10,235 bases of DNA from Thermoplasmata archaeon (GCA_030673205.1 DAOVJP010000025.1:1-10235); one strand, 5' to 3'. Positions 1-8,174 are shown, counted from the first letter of the stretch. The notes: generated from the letters alone by a model not told the origin. A program made the numbers and translations.

Positions 1-1
1 C

Positions 2-3000
2 AACGTGGAGGATCCGTGTATTCCTGTGATCTTCTGGCTGGCCACCGCGGAACCCGTCTGGATAAGCACAGTGTCCTTGGATGTTGACACCATATACAAG
101 GACGGGGATCTTATCATGTTCGTCACCACCTGGGACAAACCGGGATACCTGGTGACCGCCGATTTCATCAATGTTGACAGCACCTACCTGCCTGGGGACG
201 AGACGGTCACGGACATAGGCGGAGGAGATTACATGGTATCCTACGCTATCAGCCCTGTGAACGCCCGTGCGGACAACTTCGTCTACGTCATACCGGTACG
301 CGCCGAGGATAACGTGACGAACTGGCGCATAGACGGCTCGTTCTCTGTGCATCTGGACAACACGCCTCCGGTCACAGCACTCGCGATAGGTGACCCCTAT
401 TTCGTGGATGTGCAGGAATATGTTACGGAGGGCACTCCGTTCATATTGAATGCCCACGACAATATCGGTCCCGCGCCCTCTGGCATCGAATCCTCCTGGT
501 ATCGACTCAACGGCGGTGCTTGGACGGAATATCTTGGCCCGTTCAATCTGGCAGGATATGCTGGACAGACAGTATTCATCGACTATCACAGCATCGATGT
601 CGCTGGCAACGTAGAGGCCTTTAGCACCCACGTGGTCTTCGTGGTCCACAGGGACTGGACCACGGGATATGTGGTATCTGGCTATGAGACCATATCGAAT
701 GAGGTCATGTTCGCCTGCAACATCACCGTAACAGGCTCCCTTACGCTGGAGAACGTGCTGTTCATAATGAACTCCACCATCCCCAACACCCAGTACATCC
801 ACGTCATGGACGGAGGGACACTCACTATCAGGGACGGGGATAACGATCCCACGACCATCGACGACGAGACCAGGATAACCAACGTTGATCTGGGCCACTG
901 GTACTATCTCAACGTGTATGAGGGAGGCTCCCTCAACATCAGATACAGCAGCGTCGAGTACTGTGGTTCGATCGGGGGCCCACCGAGCCTGTTCGAGAAC
1001 ATCGGCATATGCCTGAATAACGCCACTGGCAACATCGTAGGGGCACGGGTATTCTCCCCGAATGGCATAGGCATCGTTTTCGCAGGAGAGAACGGCGTCT
1101 ACACCATGGACTCCGGTCTGGACCCATATTATCGCATCCACGATTCCTTCTTGGCCTTCGCCGTCATAGAGGCCAACAATACCGAGATAACGAACAACCT
1201 CATAGAGAACTGTCTTATACACGGCGGGTTTGTGATGAACTCGCCGGGTATGACCCTGGAAGGCAACGTCTTTTTCCAGAATGGTGCCTGGGGCGGGGCA
1301 GGGCTATATCTGCAGGGCAGCATGACCGTCCACGACAATGAGTTCATCAACAACAACGGCCCTGGCATCATGGCTGAAGATAGCGACCTGACCGTGAGGG
1401 ACTGTACGTTCATCAACAATGACCAGGGGGGGGGCACCGGCGAAATATATGTCATCAACAACGACCTCGCCGCACCTACGAATGTGGTCTTCCATGACAA
1501 CCACATCTACAATGACAATCCCTGGGGCTCCGAGGGGATATATCTGGACGGTGCGTTCGCCGTGGAGGCATACAGAAACGACATCACCACCACCAGCGGC
1601 ACGGGGATATACTTCGACCTGTGGGCGGTCGTGGGCCCGACCATCAACATACCCTATTTCAACATACACAACAACACCTTCGTGGGAGATACGGGTGTCG
1701 GGTTTAACCTCTGGAAGGTCTTTTCCGGCAACCCATGTACGCTTATCATGGGCGAACTGACGGTGCAGCACAACCACTTCGACACCACCAGCGACGCCTT
1801 CAACATGGACCTCTACGTGGAGGGAGTGGACTCGGCGGTCCTGGGCGACATACTGTTCCACGACAACACGCTGATCAACACCGGCGGGTTCTATATCGAA
1901 GAGCTGTTCTTCTACGAGCCCTTTGGCTCTCCGGACATAGTGGTCGGCCAGACGATAATAACGAACAACGTTATTGACATAGCCAACGATGCGATATATG
2001 TGGATAATTACGCGGTCGAGGAGATGTACGGTGGCACGGTCACATGGGGCGACATAATAATTACCGGCAACCCGATAACATCAATGAGTGACGGCATTTA
2101 TTTCTTCGGCTGGTTCGATTACATAGAGGACGTGTCCATCTCGCTGGGCGCGTTCGACATCGCATGGAACATCATCGACGCGGGCGGCGACGGAATATAT
2201 GTGGACTGGTGGGATCTTTCTTACAACTATTTCGGCGGCGACACCACGGTATCGGTCGGGGAGACAGTGATACACGATAACGATGTGCTCGCGAGCAACG
2301 ATGGCATCTATGTGTACTGGGACCATGTCGGCAGTGAGATCTATGACCAGACCGCCATCCGCACGAAGGACATGATCATAGAGAACAACATAGTGGACGC
2401 CGGCAACGACGGGATAACCATAGAGGGAGATTGCAGTGCTTACGGGATGTACAACTATGCTTCGGTCACAGCAGGGGATTTCATCATCCGCGAAAACACT
2501 ATCGTCGACGCAGGGAACTATGCCATCTACTTCTACCTCTACGATAGCGGCTACGATATGTATGACAACTCCGCCTTCACATTCGGGGACATAGTGGTGG
2601 ACCACAATGAGATATGGGATTCCAGCAACTACGGCATCTACACCCGTCTGCAGGAGGTCGGCGCCTATCTATACCAGAATGCTCGGGTGACCGGCGGTGC
2701 CATGGAGGCCCAGCACAACGACGTGTTCGCATCGAACACGGCCTATCGCATCATGTACCAGCAGATCGGATATGAGATCTACGACGCATCCTCCGTATCG
2801 TTGGGCCAGGCGGAAGTATCGGACAATATCTTTGTCTCCAACAGCGATGCCAGCATACGGTTGACCCTACGCCAGATAGGCAATTTGGCATATGATCACA
2901 GCCAGGTATACCTCGAGGGATTCCTGATCACGGACAACGAGGTCTATTCGTGGTCTAACATGGGCATACGCTTCCGTTTCAGCCAAAACGGCTTCGATAT

Positions 3001-6000
3001 GCATGGTAGCGCGTATTGTCATATAGGGGAAGTAGTGGTAAGCTCAAACGACATCTATGTGGGGGACAATGGCATATATCTCGGCACGTGGAACAACAAC
3101 GGCCGTGATATGTACGACAACTCCGAGGCCGTGTTCGACGGCTTCATATTCGGCGACAACACCATAGACGCCGGAAACTATGGCATATACGGAAGGAATC
3201 TTCATCACTGGGCTTTTTCCATGGATCAGAGCGCCACCGTTTCTTTCGGCGACTTCACCATAGCCGACAACACGATATCATCGGGGAACGATGGGATATA
3301 CCTGAACCAGTTACATAGCTGGGGTTATGATATGGACGGCTTTGCCAGCGCATCTTTCGGCGACTTTGCTATAACAGGCAACACCATCGACGCGTCGGGA
3401 GATGGCATATACATTGCCCATATGGAGAACAGAGGGTATACCCTACGCGGCTTTGCCAGCGCGTCCTTCGGCGAGTTCATGATCGCCGAGAACACCATCG
3501 ACGCGAACGGGGGCATTGGCATATACATGCAATCGATGACCTACTGGGCGTATGACATGGACGATTCCTCCACGGCATCCTTCGGTCGTTTCGCGGTCGT
3601 CGACAACGAGATAGAGGCGGACGAAGATGGGATATACGCCTACATGGAAGGCTGGGGATATCTGCTACAGGGCAGTTCCGTGGCGCTCTTCGCCGACATA
3701 CAGTTCAATAACAACGAGATCCTCTCATGGAACGCGGTTGGGATATATTTCGAGAGTATGAACGAGTTCGGCGCATATCTATACGACGATTCCCTGGCTC
3801 AGTTCGGGAACGTGGAGTTCAATGACAACGACATAGAGACGGATGAAGATGGCATGTATTGGAGCGATATATGTGATTGGGGCTATGAGATGTACGGGTT
3901 CAGCCGCTTTGAGATGGGATATTTCAACTTCCTCCACAACGACATCGCCGCCGTATACAATGGCATAGACTGGGAGCCCTACGATTTCGGAGCATACATG
4001 TACGAGAACTCCAGAGCTATCTTCGGCGAGAGCCTGATAGATGGAAACGACATCCGGGCCGACGATGGCTGTGGATTATATGTCTGGTGGTGGTACTACT
4101 TCGCATATGAGATGTACGACGATTCCTATTGCCAGGTCGGCAGCGCCACAGTATCCAACAACGAGATATGGAACGAGGACGATGTTGGGATATGGACTGG
4201 CCCATATGATTCCGGAGAATGTGTCTATGGCAATTCCGTGGCCGTCTTCGGCGACTACATCGTCGAGAGGAATACGGTCGACACGGTCAACGGCGACGCC
4301 ATATACTTCACATACTACTACGTCGGATATGATATGGACGGCTATGCATCTGTCACCGCCGGAAAAGGGATAGTGAGGGACAACATCATACTGGCAGGGG
4401 ACACGGGAATATATGCCGAATACTATGACATTGCAGAGGACATGTGGGATCATTCCACGGTTGTCGTCGGAGACCTAGAGGTAACAGGGAACGAGGTGAC
4501 CGCCGAGTCCTACGGTATCTATCTGGACATAGAATATGTAGGATATGAGATGTATGAAGACTCTATGGCCACTATAGGCTCCGTGTACGTAGAAGGGAAC
4601 ACGATAACCACAGACGCTGTTTTCGGCACGGGAATATATGCGGAGATATACGAAACGGCCTACGACCTAGAGCACGATGCTTGGTTCTCGATCGGCGATG
4701 TCCATATCTACAACAACGCTGTCCTACAATCGATATATGGACTCAACATCGATATAGATAATAATGGAGAGACATACGACAACGCCTATGGAGAGATACC
4801 CGGAGTATACGTCCACGACTGTACCTTCGAGGCCACTGACACCGGGCTCTACATCGAGAGCTACGACAACCCGACCTGGCAGGATCCGTTCTCGACCCAG
4901 GTATGGGGCCCGGTGGAGATATACGACTGTGTGTTCAACGATGGCGATGGCATATACTTGGAAGGGAACGGATTTGTCCTCCCGGACATCTGGATACACG
5001 ATTGTACCTTCAACGACAACAGCGGAGTGGGCACGGCCGTGACGGCTTTCGACATCGGCGATGCATTTGCCGGAGTTGGCGAGGCACTCATCGAACACTG
5101 TACTTTCACCTCCTATGGGGTAGGCATATACGCTGACAACTCCTACCTGATGATAGGAAGCTGTGTCTTCCCCACATTCACAGGATGGGATGTGGAGTTG
5201 CAGAATGCGGCCAACGTGTTCATGGTGGACTGCCCCTTCGACAAGGCCAACGTGTTCTATGGGGACGGGGCTAGCAACCTGGACATAGGCTGGTATCTGA
5301 CGGTCAACGTCGTGAGCCAGGTGGGATACGGCGTCCCAGGCATCCTGGGGAACTCGTTCTCATTGCTTCCTGCACCTCCTGAGGCTTTCGTGACCGACGC
5401 GAACGGACAGGCGGTCTTGATGTTGAGAGAGTATCGCGAGAACATCGCTGGCCTGGTGTGGGACTACAACCCATACAATGTGAGCGCCACCAAGGGAAGT
5501 CAGAGCGCCTGGGCCGACCCGTTCGTCACCATGGACATGAGCAAGGAGATAACGTTCACATTCATCGACGCGGCCCCGCCCACGCTGGGACCGGATCTGT
5601 CCATTCCCCCTGGCACGACAGGCGATCTCTTCACATTCATGATCGATGCCACGGACGACCTGGGCATATACGAGACGCTCATATACTATAGATGGGGCAG
5701 TGGTGGATATGTGTCGGAGCCAATGACCCCCGGCCTCCCTTATGCATATGATTGGACAGTGCCATCGGACTATGTCGGCCTGATCGAGTATTATTTCACG
5801 ACCACCGATGTCGGCGGCAATACCGTAACATCTCCAGTCTATTCGATGATATCACTGGACAATGACCCGCCCACCGGAGCTCTGGACAAATCCTCCGAGC
5901 CGATCACAGGGAAGGAGTTCAAATTCGTCGTGAAGGGCCAGGACAACGTTGGAGCCACCTCTGCGTGGGTCACATATTGGTTCGACAGCGCCCCCAAGAC

Positions 6001-6454
6001 AACAGTGCCGATGGACGGCTTCGGGCGCTTCAAATATACCCTCCCGTGGCTGATACCCGAGCCTCCCGGTACTCTATACTACTATTTTGTCATCGAGGAT
6101 GATGCGGGCCTCTCGTTCACGAGCTCGATATTCTCGCAGTCCATCGAAGAAGAGAAGGACGAGCCCCCGGAGGACGAGGAACCACAGCCTGCGGCCGCCG
6201 CCCCACCAGCCCCCGGACAGCCGGGAAGAGGAGGAGGCGGAGCCAGCTTGGCGAGTGAGGAAGTAAGCCTCTTCCCGTGGATACTTGTGGCTCTGCTATT
6301 GTTGATAATCCTCTTGCTGTTGGTGGACAGGATAGATCGTAACCGCGAGGAGAATGAGGAAGAAGAGATGGACGAGCCATTTGACAGCGTGGAGGAGCCG
6401 ATAGACGGATCCACAGGTAGGCCCAAGGGTGAGCCTCCAGAGCCGATGGACTAG
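2..6454 (+). CDS. Giant cell-surface parallel beta-helix protein, C-terminally membrane-anchored (5' partial)
   Basis: The frame is open to the left edge and no signal peptide is visible, so the true start lies upstream; the GTG at 5 falls inside a folded domain. Residue numbers here count that GTG as 1. Residues 1-118 look like an Ig-like beta domain. Residues 119-215 resemble an OmpL47-type domain (begins NTPPVTAL, later YRLNGGAW and a GPF motif). From about 225 to 582 there are ordinary beta-helix coils of about 22-25 residues. Residues 583-1598 form 28 coils of about 36 residues, and the helix closes with shorter coils to about 1720. Two Ig-like domains lie at about 1857-1945 and 1947-2045. 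An acidic then Pro/Ala/Gly linker follows (2048-2085), then one membrane helix (2090-2107) and an acidic tail that starts with arginines, which fits a cytoplasmic C-terminus. The protein probably acts outside the cell in adhesion, surface structure or polysaccharide binding; no catalytic motif was recognised. It reads without interruption through a nine-G run at 1426-1434. Confidence 0.9.
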   Translation, partial: NVEDPCIPVIFWLATAEPVWISTVSLDVDTIYKDGDLIMFVTTWDKPGYLVTADFINVDSTYLPGDETVTDIGGGDYMVSYAISPVNARADNFVYVIPVRAEDNVTNWRIDGSFSVHLDNTPPVTALAIGDPYFVDVQEYVTEGTPFILNAHDNIGPAPSGIESSWYRLNGGAWTEYLGPFNLAGYAGQTVFIDYHSIDVAGNVEAFSTHVVFVVHRDWTTGYVVSGYETISNEVMFACNITVTGSLTLENVLFIMNSTIPNTQYIHVMDGGTLTIRDGDNDPTTIDDETRITNVDLGHWYYLNVYEGGSLNIRYSSVEYCGSIGGPPSLFENIGICLNNATGNIVGARVFSPNGIGIVFAGENGVYTMDSGLDPYYRIHDSFLAFAVIEANNTEITNNLIENCLIHGGFVMNSPGMTLEGNVFFQNGAWGGAGLYLQGSMTVHDNEFINNNGPGIMAEDSDLTVRDCTFINNDQGGGTGEIYVINNDLAAPTNVVFHDNHIYNDNPWGSEGIYLDGAFAVEAYRNDITTTSGTGIYFDLWAVVGPTINIPYFNIHNNTFVGDTGVGFNLWKVFSGNPCTLIMGELTVQHNHFDTTSDAFNMDLYVEGVDSAVLGDILFHDNTLINTGGFYIEELFFYEPFGSPDIVVGQTIITNNVIDIANDAIYVDNYAVEEMYGGTVTWGDIIITGNPITSMSDGIYFFGWFDYIEDVSISLGAFDIAWNIIDAGGDGIYVDWWDLSYNYFGGDTTVSVGETVIHDNDVLASNDGIYVYWDHVGSEIYDQTAIRTKDMIIENNIVDAGNDGITIEGDCSAYGMYNYASVTAGDFIIRENTIVDAGNYAIYFYLYDSGYDMYDNSAFTFGDIVVDHNEIWDSSNYGIYTRLQEVGAYLYQNARVTGGAMEAQHNDVFASNTAYRIMYQQIGYEIYDASSVSLGQAEVSDNIFVSNSDASIRLTLRQIGNLAYDHSQVYLEGFLITDNEVYSWSNMGIRFRFSQNGFDMHGSAYCHIGEVVVSSNDIYVGDNGIYLGTWNNNGRDMYDNSEAVFDGFIFGDNTIDAGNYGIYGRNLHHWAFSMDQSATVSFGDFTIADNTISSGNDGIYLNQLHSWGYDMDGFASASFGDFAITGNTIDASGDGIYIAHMENRGYTLRGFASASFGEFMIAENTIDANGGIGIYMQSMTYWAYDMDDSSTASFGRFAVVDNEIEADEDGIYAYMEGWGYLLQGSSVALFADIQFNNNEILSWNAVGIYFESMNEFGAYLYDDSLAQFGNVEFNDNDIETDEDGMYWSDICDWGYEMYGFSRFEMGYFNFLHNDIAAVYNGIDWEPYDFGAYMYENSRAIFGESLIDGNDIRADDGCGLYVWWWYYFAYEMYDDSYCQVGSATVSNNEIWNEDDVGIWTGPYDSGECVYGNSVAVFGDYIVERNTVDTVNGDAIYFTYYYVGYDMDGYASVTAGKGIVRDNIILAGDTGIYAEYYDIAEDMWDHSTVVVGDLEVTGNEVTAESYGIYLDIEYVGYEMYEDSMATIGSVYVEGNTITTDAVFGTGIYAEIYETAYDLEHDAWFSIGDVHIYNNAVLQSIYGLNIDIDNNGETYDNAYGEIPGVYVHDCTFEATDTGLYIESYDNPTWQDPFSTQVWGPVEIYDCVFNDGDGIYLEGNGFVLPDIWIHDCTFNDNSGVGTAVTAFDIGDAFAGVGEALIEHCTFTSYGVGIYADNSYLMIGSCVFPTFTGWDVELQNAANVFMVDCPFDKANVFYGDGASNLDIGWYLTVNVVSQVGYGVPGILGNSFSLLPAPPEAFVTDANGQAVLMLREYRENIAGLVWDYNPYNVSATKGSQSAWADPFVTMDMSKEITFTFIDAAPPTLGPDLSIPPGTTGDLFTFMIDATDDLGIYETLIYYRWGSGGYVSEPMTPGLPYAYDWTVPSDYVGLIEYYFTTTDVGGNTVTSPVYSMISLDNDPPTGALDKSSEPITGKEFKFVVKGQDNVGATSAWVTYWFDSAPKTTVPMDGFGRFKYTLPWLIPEPPGTLYYYFVIEDDAGLSFTSSIFSQSIEEEKDEPPEDEEPQPAAAAPPAPGQPGRGGGGASLASEEVSLFPWILVALLLLIILLLLVDRIDRNREENEEEEMDEPFDSVEEPIDGSTGRPKGEPPEPMD
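1426..1434 (+). repeat. Run of nine G inside the surface-protein gene
   Basis: Nine consecutive G encode the end of a DQGGG stretch in a beta-helix turn (about residues 474-478). The frame is open on both sides at this length. By direct reading, gain of one G would lead to TGA at 1495-1497, and loss of one G to TGA at 1758-1760. Either change would remove the repeat array and the membrane anchor. Confidence 0.85.
1751..4798 (+). repeat. 28 tandem in-frame repeats of about 109 bp (36-37 residues), expanded beta-helix coils
   Basis: Each unit begins near a Gly (GDF, GEF, GDI and similar), then a short strand, an Asn at the eighth residue (as in ADNTI or TGNTI), a turn rich in D, N and G, a GIY-like strand, an aromatic stretch and, from about unit 6 on, a GY-D/E-M-Y-like motif before a small/aromatic strand. 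First and last unit starts are 1751 and 4694, so the mean period is 109 nt. The Asn is present in all 28 units by hand alignment. Most units have diverged strongly at the DNA level, so this is an old protein repeat, not a recent satellite. Unit lengths of 31-39 residues keep the reading frame throughout. Confidence 0.9.
3248..3583 (+). repeat. Three least-diverged neighbouring units of the array, two exactly 111 bp long
   Basis: Units starting at 3248, 3359 and 3470 are spaced exactly 111 bp apart. DNA identity is visible between neighbours: GGCTTTGCCAGCGC occurs at 3338 and at 3449, and AACACCATCGACGCG at 3380 and at 3491, each pair 111 bp apart. This suggests that part of the array grew by relatively recent duplication or was made uniform by gene conversion. 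Confidence 0.7.
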
Positions 6455-6455
6455 T

Positions 6456-7388
6456 ATGGCCTATTCGCGTCTTTCCACCGAAAACCCCATAACATCGGAG
6501 GAGCATGACCATAGTATGCCATCTGGATACGATGAGGAAGCCGAAGAGACGTTTCTAGACCAGCGTATACCAACATGTGTGAACGCCTTTGACAACATCA
6601 TCAAGGGCGGGTTGCCCTCCGGCTCCCTCGTCCTTCTTCTTGGGGAGGTTGGGTCGGGCCATGTGGAGTTCGCGTACACCAGCGCAGCCCGGCTTTCTCT
6701 TGTCCGGGCTGATAAGAATATGCGGGACAGATATGTTCAGGAGAGTTTCGGCCATGATATAGTGATACCGGAGAGGACCGTCTATATCTCCTTCTCCCGG
6801 TCCAAGAAGGAGGTGCTGCGGGAGTTCCGTCTCTCTTTCGCCACACAATACTACGAGGCCTTCAAACGAAACCTGGTATTCAAGGACCTGTCCAACCTCT
6901 ATTTCAGGAGAACGCCCGTCCCTTCTTCCTGGCTGGATCAGAAACCCATGTTCTTGGGCGCCCAGGGCAACGGTGAATCCCTGGTGGAGGCACTGGTGGG
7001 TTTTCTGGACAAGGAGGCGCCCGGCTCCCTTGTCATCATTGATTCGCTCACGGACCTCTTCCTATCGAACACCATCTCTCCCCAGGACATGATATACGTG
7101 CTGAAGGGCATGCAGAGGGTGTCCAAGAAATGGAACTCCATGATCTACATGATGTTGACACGGGAGGTGGTGGAGGAGAAGCAGGAGCGGACCGTGTCCG
7201 ATCTCTGCGATGGCGTACTGGTGTTCGGCTGGTCCAGGGCGGAACGAAGATCGTGGATGAGACGATATATGTATGTGGCCAAGTTCATAGGGGTGCTCCC
7301 GCATCTGGACAGCCAACGGGTATCCCGTTTCCTCACAGACGTGAAAAGCAACTCTGGCTTCGTGGTGGCCATGACCGAGAGGATATAA
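6456..7388 (+). CDS. KaiC/RAD55-like RecA-fold protein with degenerate ATPase motifs (predicted pseudo-ATPase)
   Basis: This is 310 residues from ATG 6456, which lies one base after the surface-protein stop. The KaiC-family opening (NAFDNIIKGGLPSGS) is at about 43-57. Where Walker A should be it has GEVGSGHV (63-70), with His69 for the invariant Lys and Val70 for Ser/Thr. The paired catalytic glutamates are replaced by Ser-Arg (YISFSRSKKE, 114-115). The Walker B strand remains (SLVIIDSL, Asp196). The RecA fold is therefore probably kept while ATP hydrolysis is lost. About 75 residues of extra sequence lie between the Glu-pair site and Walker B, and the C-terminus is basic, then hydrophobic. 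It probably acts as a cytoplasmic regulatory or scaffold partner, perhaps of the intact paralogue downstream (inference). The start is uncertain: in-frame GTG 6429 would overlap the upstream gene by 26 bases, and ATG 6516 has a GGAGGAG 12 bases before it and still keeps the whole fold. Confidence 0.85.
   Translation: MAYSRLSTENPITSEEHDHSMPSGYDEEAEETFLDQRIPTCVNAFDNIIKGGLPSGSLVLLLGEVGSGHVEFAYTSAARLSLVRADKNMRDRYVQESFGHDIVIPERTVYISFSRSKKEVLREFRLSFATQYYEAFKRNLVFKDLSNLYFRRTPVPSSWLDQKPMFLGAQGNGESLVEALVGFLDKEAPGSLVIIDSLTDLFLSNTISPQDMIYVLKGMQRVSKKWNSMIYMMLTREVVEEKQERTVSDLCDGVLVFGWSRAERRSWMRRYMYVAKFIGVLPHLDSQRVSRFLTDVKSNSGFVVAMTERI
6497..6503 (+). promoter_or_regulatory. Candidate Shine-Dalgarno GGAGGAG for an internal start at 6516
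   Basis: GGAGGAG is a strong match to archaeal anti-16S pairing, but 12 bases separate it from the in-frame ATG 6516, longer than the four-base gap at the next gene. An ATG at 6505 is closer but out of frame. The site may mark the real start of the degenerate KaiC-like protein or be chance within coding sequence. Confidence 0.35.
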
Positions 7389-7408
7389 GCAATTGGAAAA
7401 AGGTACAA

Positions 7409-7415
7409 GAGGTGG
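7409..7415 (+). promoter_or_regulatory. Shine-Dalgarno GAGGTGG for the intact KaiC-like gene
   Basis: GAGGTGG lies four bases before ATG 7420. This favours that ATG over the in-frame TTG at 7393, which would add nine residues with no family resemblance and has no comparable site. Confidence 0.75.
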
Positions 7416-7419
7416 AAAG

Positions 7420-8115
7420 ATGACGGATGTAAGGGTTCACACGGGCATATCGGGTCTCGACGAGATGATGGGGGGAGGAATACCACGGAATCACACCGTG
7501 GTGGTCATGGGTTCCTTCGGCACCGGAAAGACGACGTTTGCCCTACAGTATCTCTGGGAAGGTCTGGAAGAGGGCGAGAAGGCCATATTCATCAGTCTCG
7601 AAGAGGGCGAGGAGGCTATCCTCAAGACGGCAGAGAGCTATGGCTGGGATCTGGCCAAGCATCTGGAAAGCGGAAGGTTGGTGGTGGTAAAGCTGGAGCC
7701 CGCGGATGCCAAGAGCACGTTGAGCAAGATAAGGAATGAGCTTCCGGAGTTCATCAAACAGACAGGTGCGTCTCGAGTGGTACTCGATTCCGTGAGCCTG
7801 TTGACGATGATGTTCGACCATGAGTCGGAGAAGAGGGATACGTTGTTCTACATAGCAAAGACCATAAAGGACAGCGGCGCCACCGCTCTCTTCACAGCCG
7901 AGGTCAAGGACGAGAACCACGGCTCTTCCAGAGATGGGTTGGCAGAGTACACCGCAGACGGCGTTATACTATTGCGGTACAAGGAAACGGGGACCGATAT
8001 CAGTACTGTCCTTCGCGTTGTCAAGATGCGCCGCACCGAACACATGAGGCGTGTTAAACCATATACGATAGGGGTGCAAGGCATAACGGTGCATGTGGAC
8101 GCCGAGTCGTTCTAA
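7420..8115 (+). CDS. KaiC/RAD55-like single-domain RecA-fold ATPase, motifs intact
   Basis: A single-domain protein of 231 residues, the usual size for archaeal one-domain KaiC homologues. The family opening TGISGLDEMMGGGIPR is at 8-23. Walker A is GSFGTGKTTF (31-40) with Lys37 and Thr38. The paired glutamates are in FISLEEGEE (Glu61-Glu62). Walker B is SRVVLDS (Asp123). The C-terminal KaiC signature of a hydrophobic strand followed by basic residues (LRVVKMRRTEHMRR) is at about 198-211, where family members contact neighbouring subunits and nucleotide. It should bind and hydrolyse ATP and probably forms a ring or filament in the cytoplasm. Archaeal relatives have been proposed as signal-transduction hubs; the partner here is unknown. 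It starts 31 bases after the degenerate KaiC-like gene and is probably in the same operon. It could be called RadA/RAD55-like, but nothing points to DNA repair. Confidence 0.92.
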   Translation: MTDVRVHTGISGLDEMMGGGIPRNHTVVVMGSFGTGKTTFALQYLWEGLEEGEKAIFISLEEGEEAILKTAESYGWDLAKHLESGRLVVVKLEPADAKSTLSKIRNELPEFIKQTGASRVVLDSVSLLTMMFDHESEKRDTLFYIAKTIKDSGATALFTAEVKDENHGSSRDGLAEYTADGVILLRYKETGTDISTVLRVVKMRRTEHMRRVKPYTIGVQGITVHVDAESF

Positions 8116-8174
8116 AATGGGGTGTGTAGGGAAGGGTTCCTTGGCGGCTATGGCCAGAGAGCCCCTCGTATTCT
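8116..8174. other. Short gap between convergent genes
   Basis: Fifty-nine bases separate the stop of the KaiC-like gene (+) from the stop of the aminotransferase gene (-). No gene fits. An imperfect inverted repeat joins AGCCC at about 8159 with GGGCT at about 8179, reaching into the aminotransferase stop. There is no strong U-rich tract, so a transcription terminator is possible but not demonstrated. Confidence 0.6.

Noticed and set aside
5..7. GTG at 5 as the true start of the surface protein
   Set aside because: The frame continues to the left edge, there is no signal peptide, and the sequence enters a folded domain at once, so the gene is cut by the window.
1419..1760. Alternative-frame open stretch on the plus strand starting just before the nine-G run
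   Set aside because: It is Thr/Ser/Pro/Arg-rich out-of-frame translation of the beta-helix gene with no family features; it matters only as the frame reached after loss of one G.
1304..1861. Long antisense open frame of 185 codons
   Set aside because: It lies wholly opposite a well-supported protein with clear repeat structure, has no recognisable domain, and is expected where codon bias keeps antisense frames open.
1751..4798. CRISPR-like or satellite array because of the regular period of about 109 bp
   Set aside because: Repeats are diverged at the DNA level, have no identical short repeats with unique spacers, and stay in one reading frame, so the period is that of the protein.
7393..7419. 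TTG 7393 as start of the intact KaiC-like gene
   Set aside because: ATG 7420 has a well-placed GAGGTGG and the typical family N-terminus; the TTG version would place the ribosome site inside the gene.
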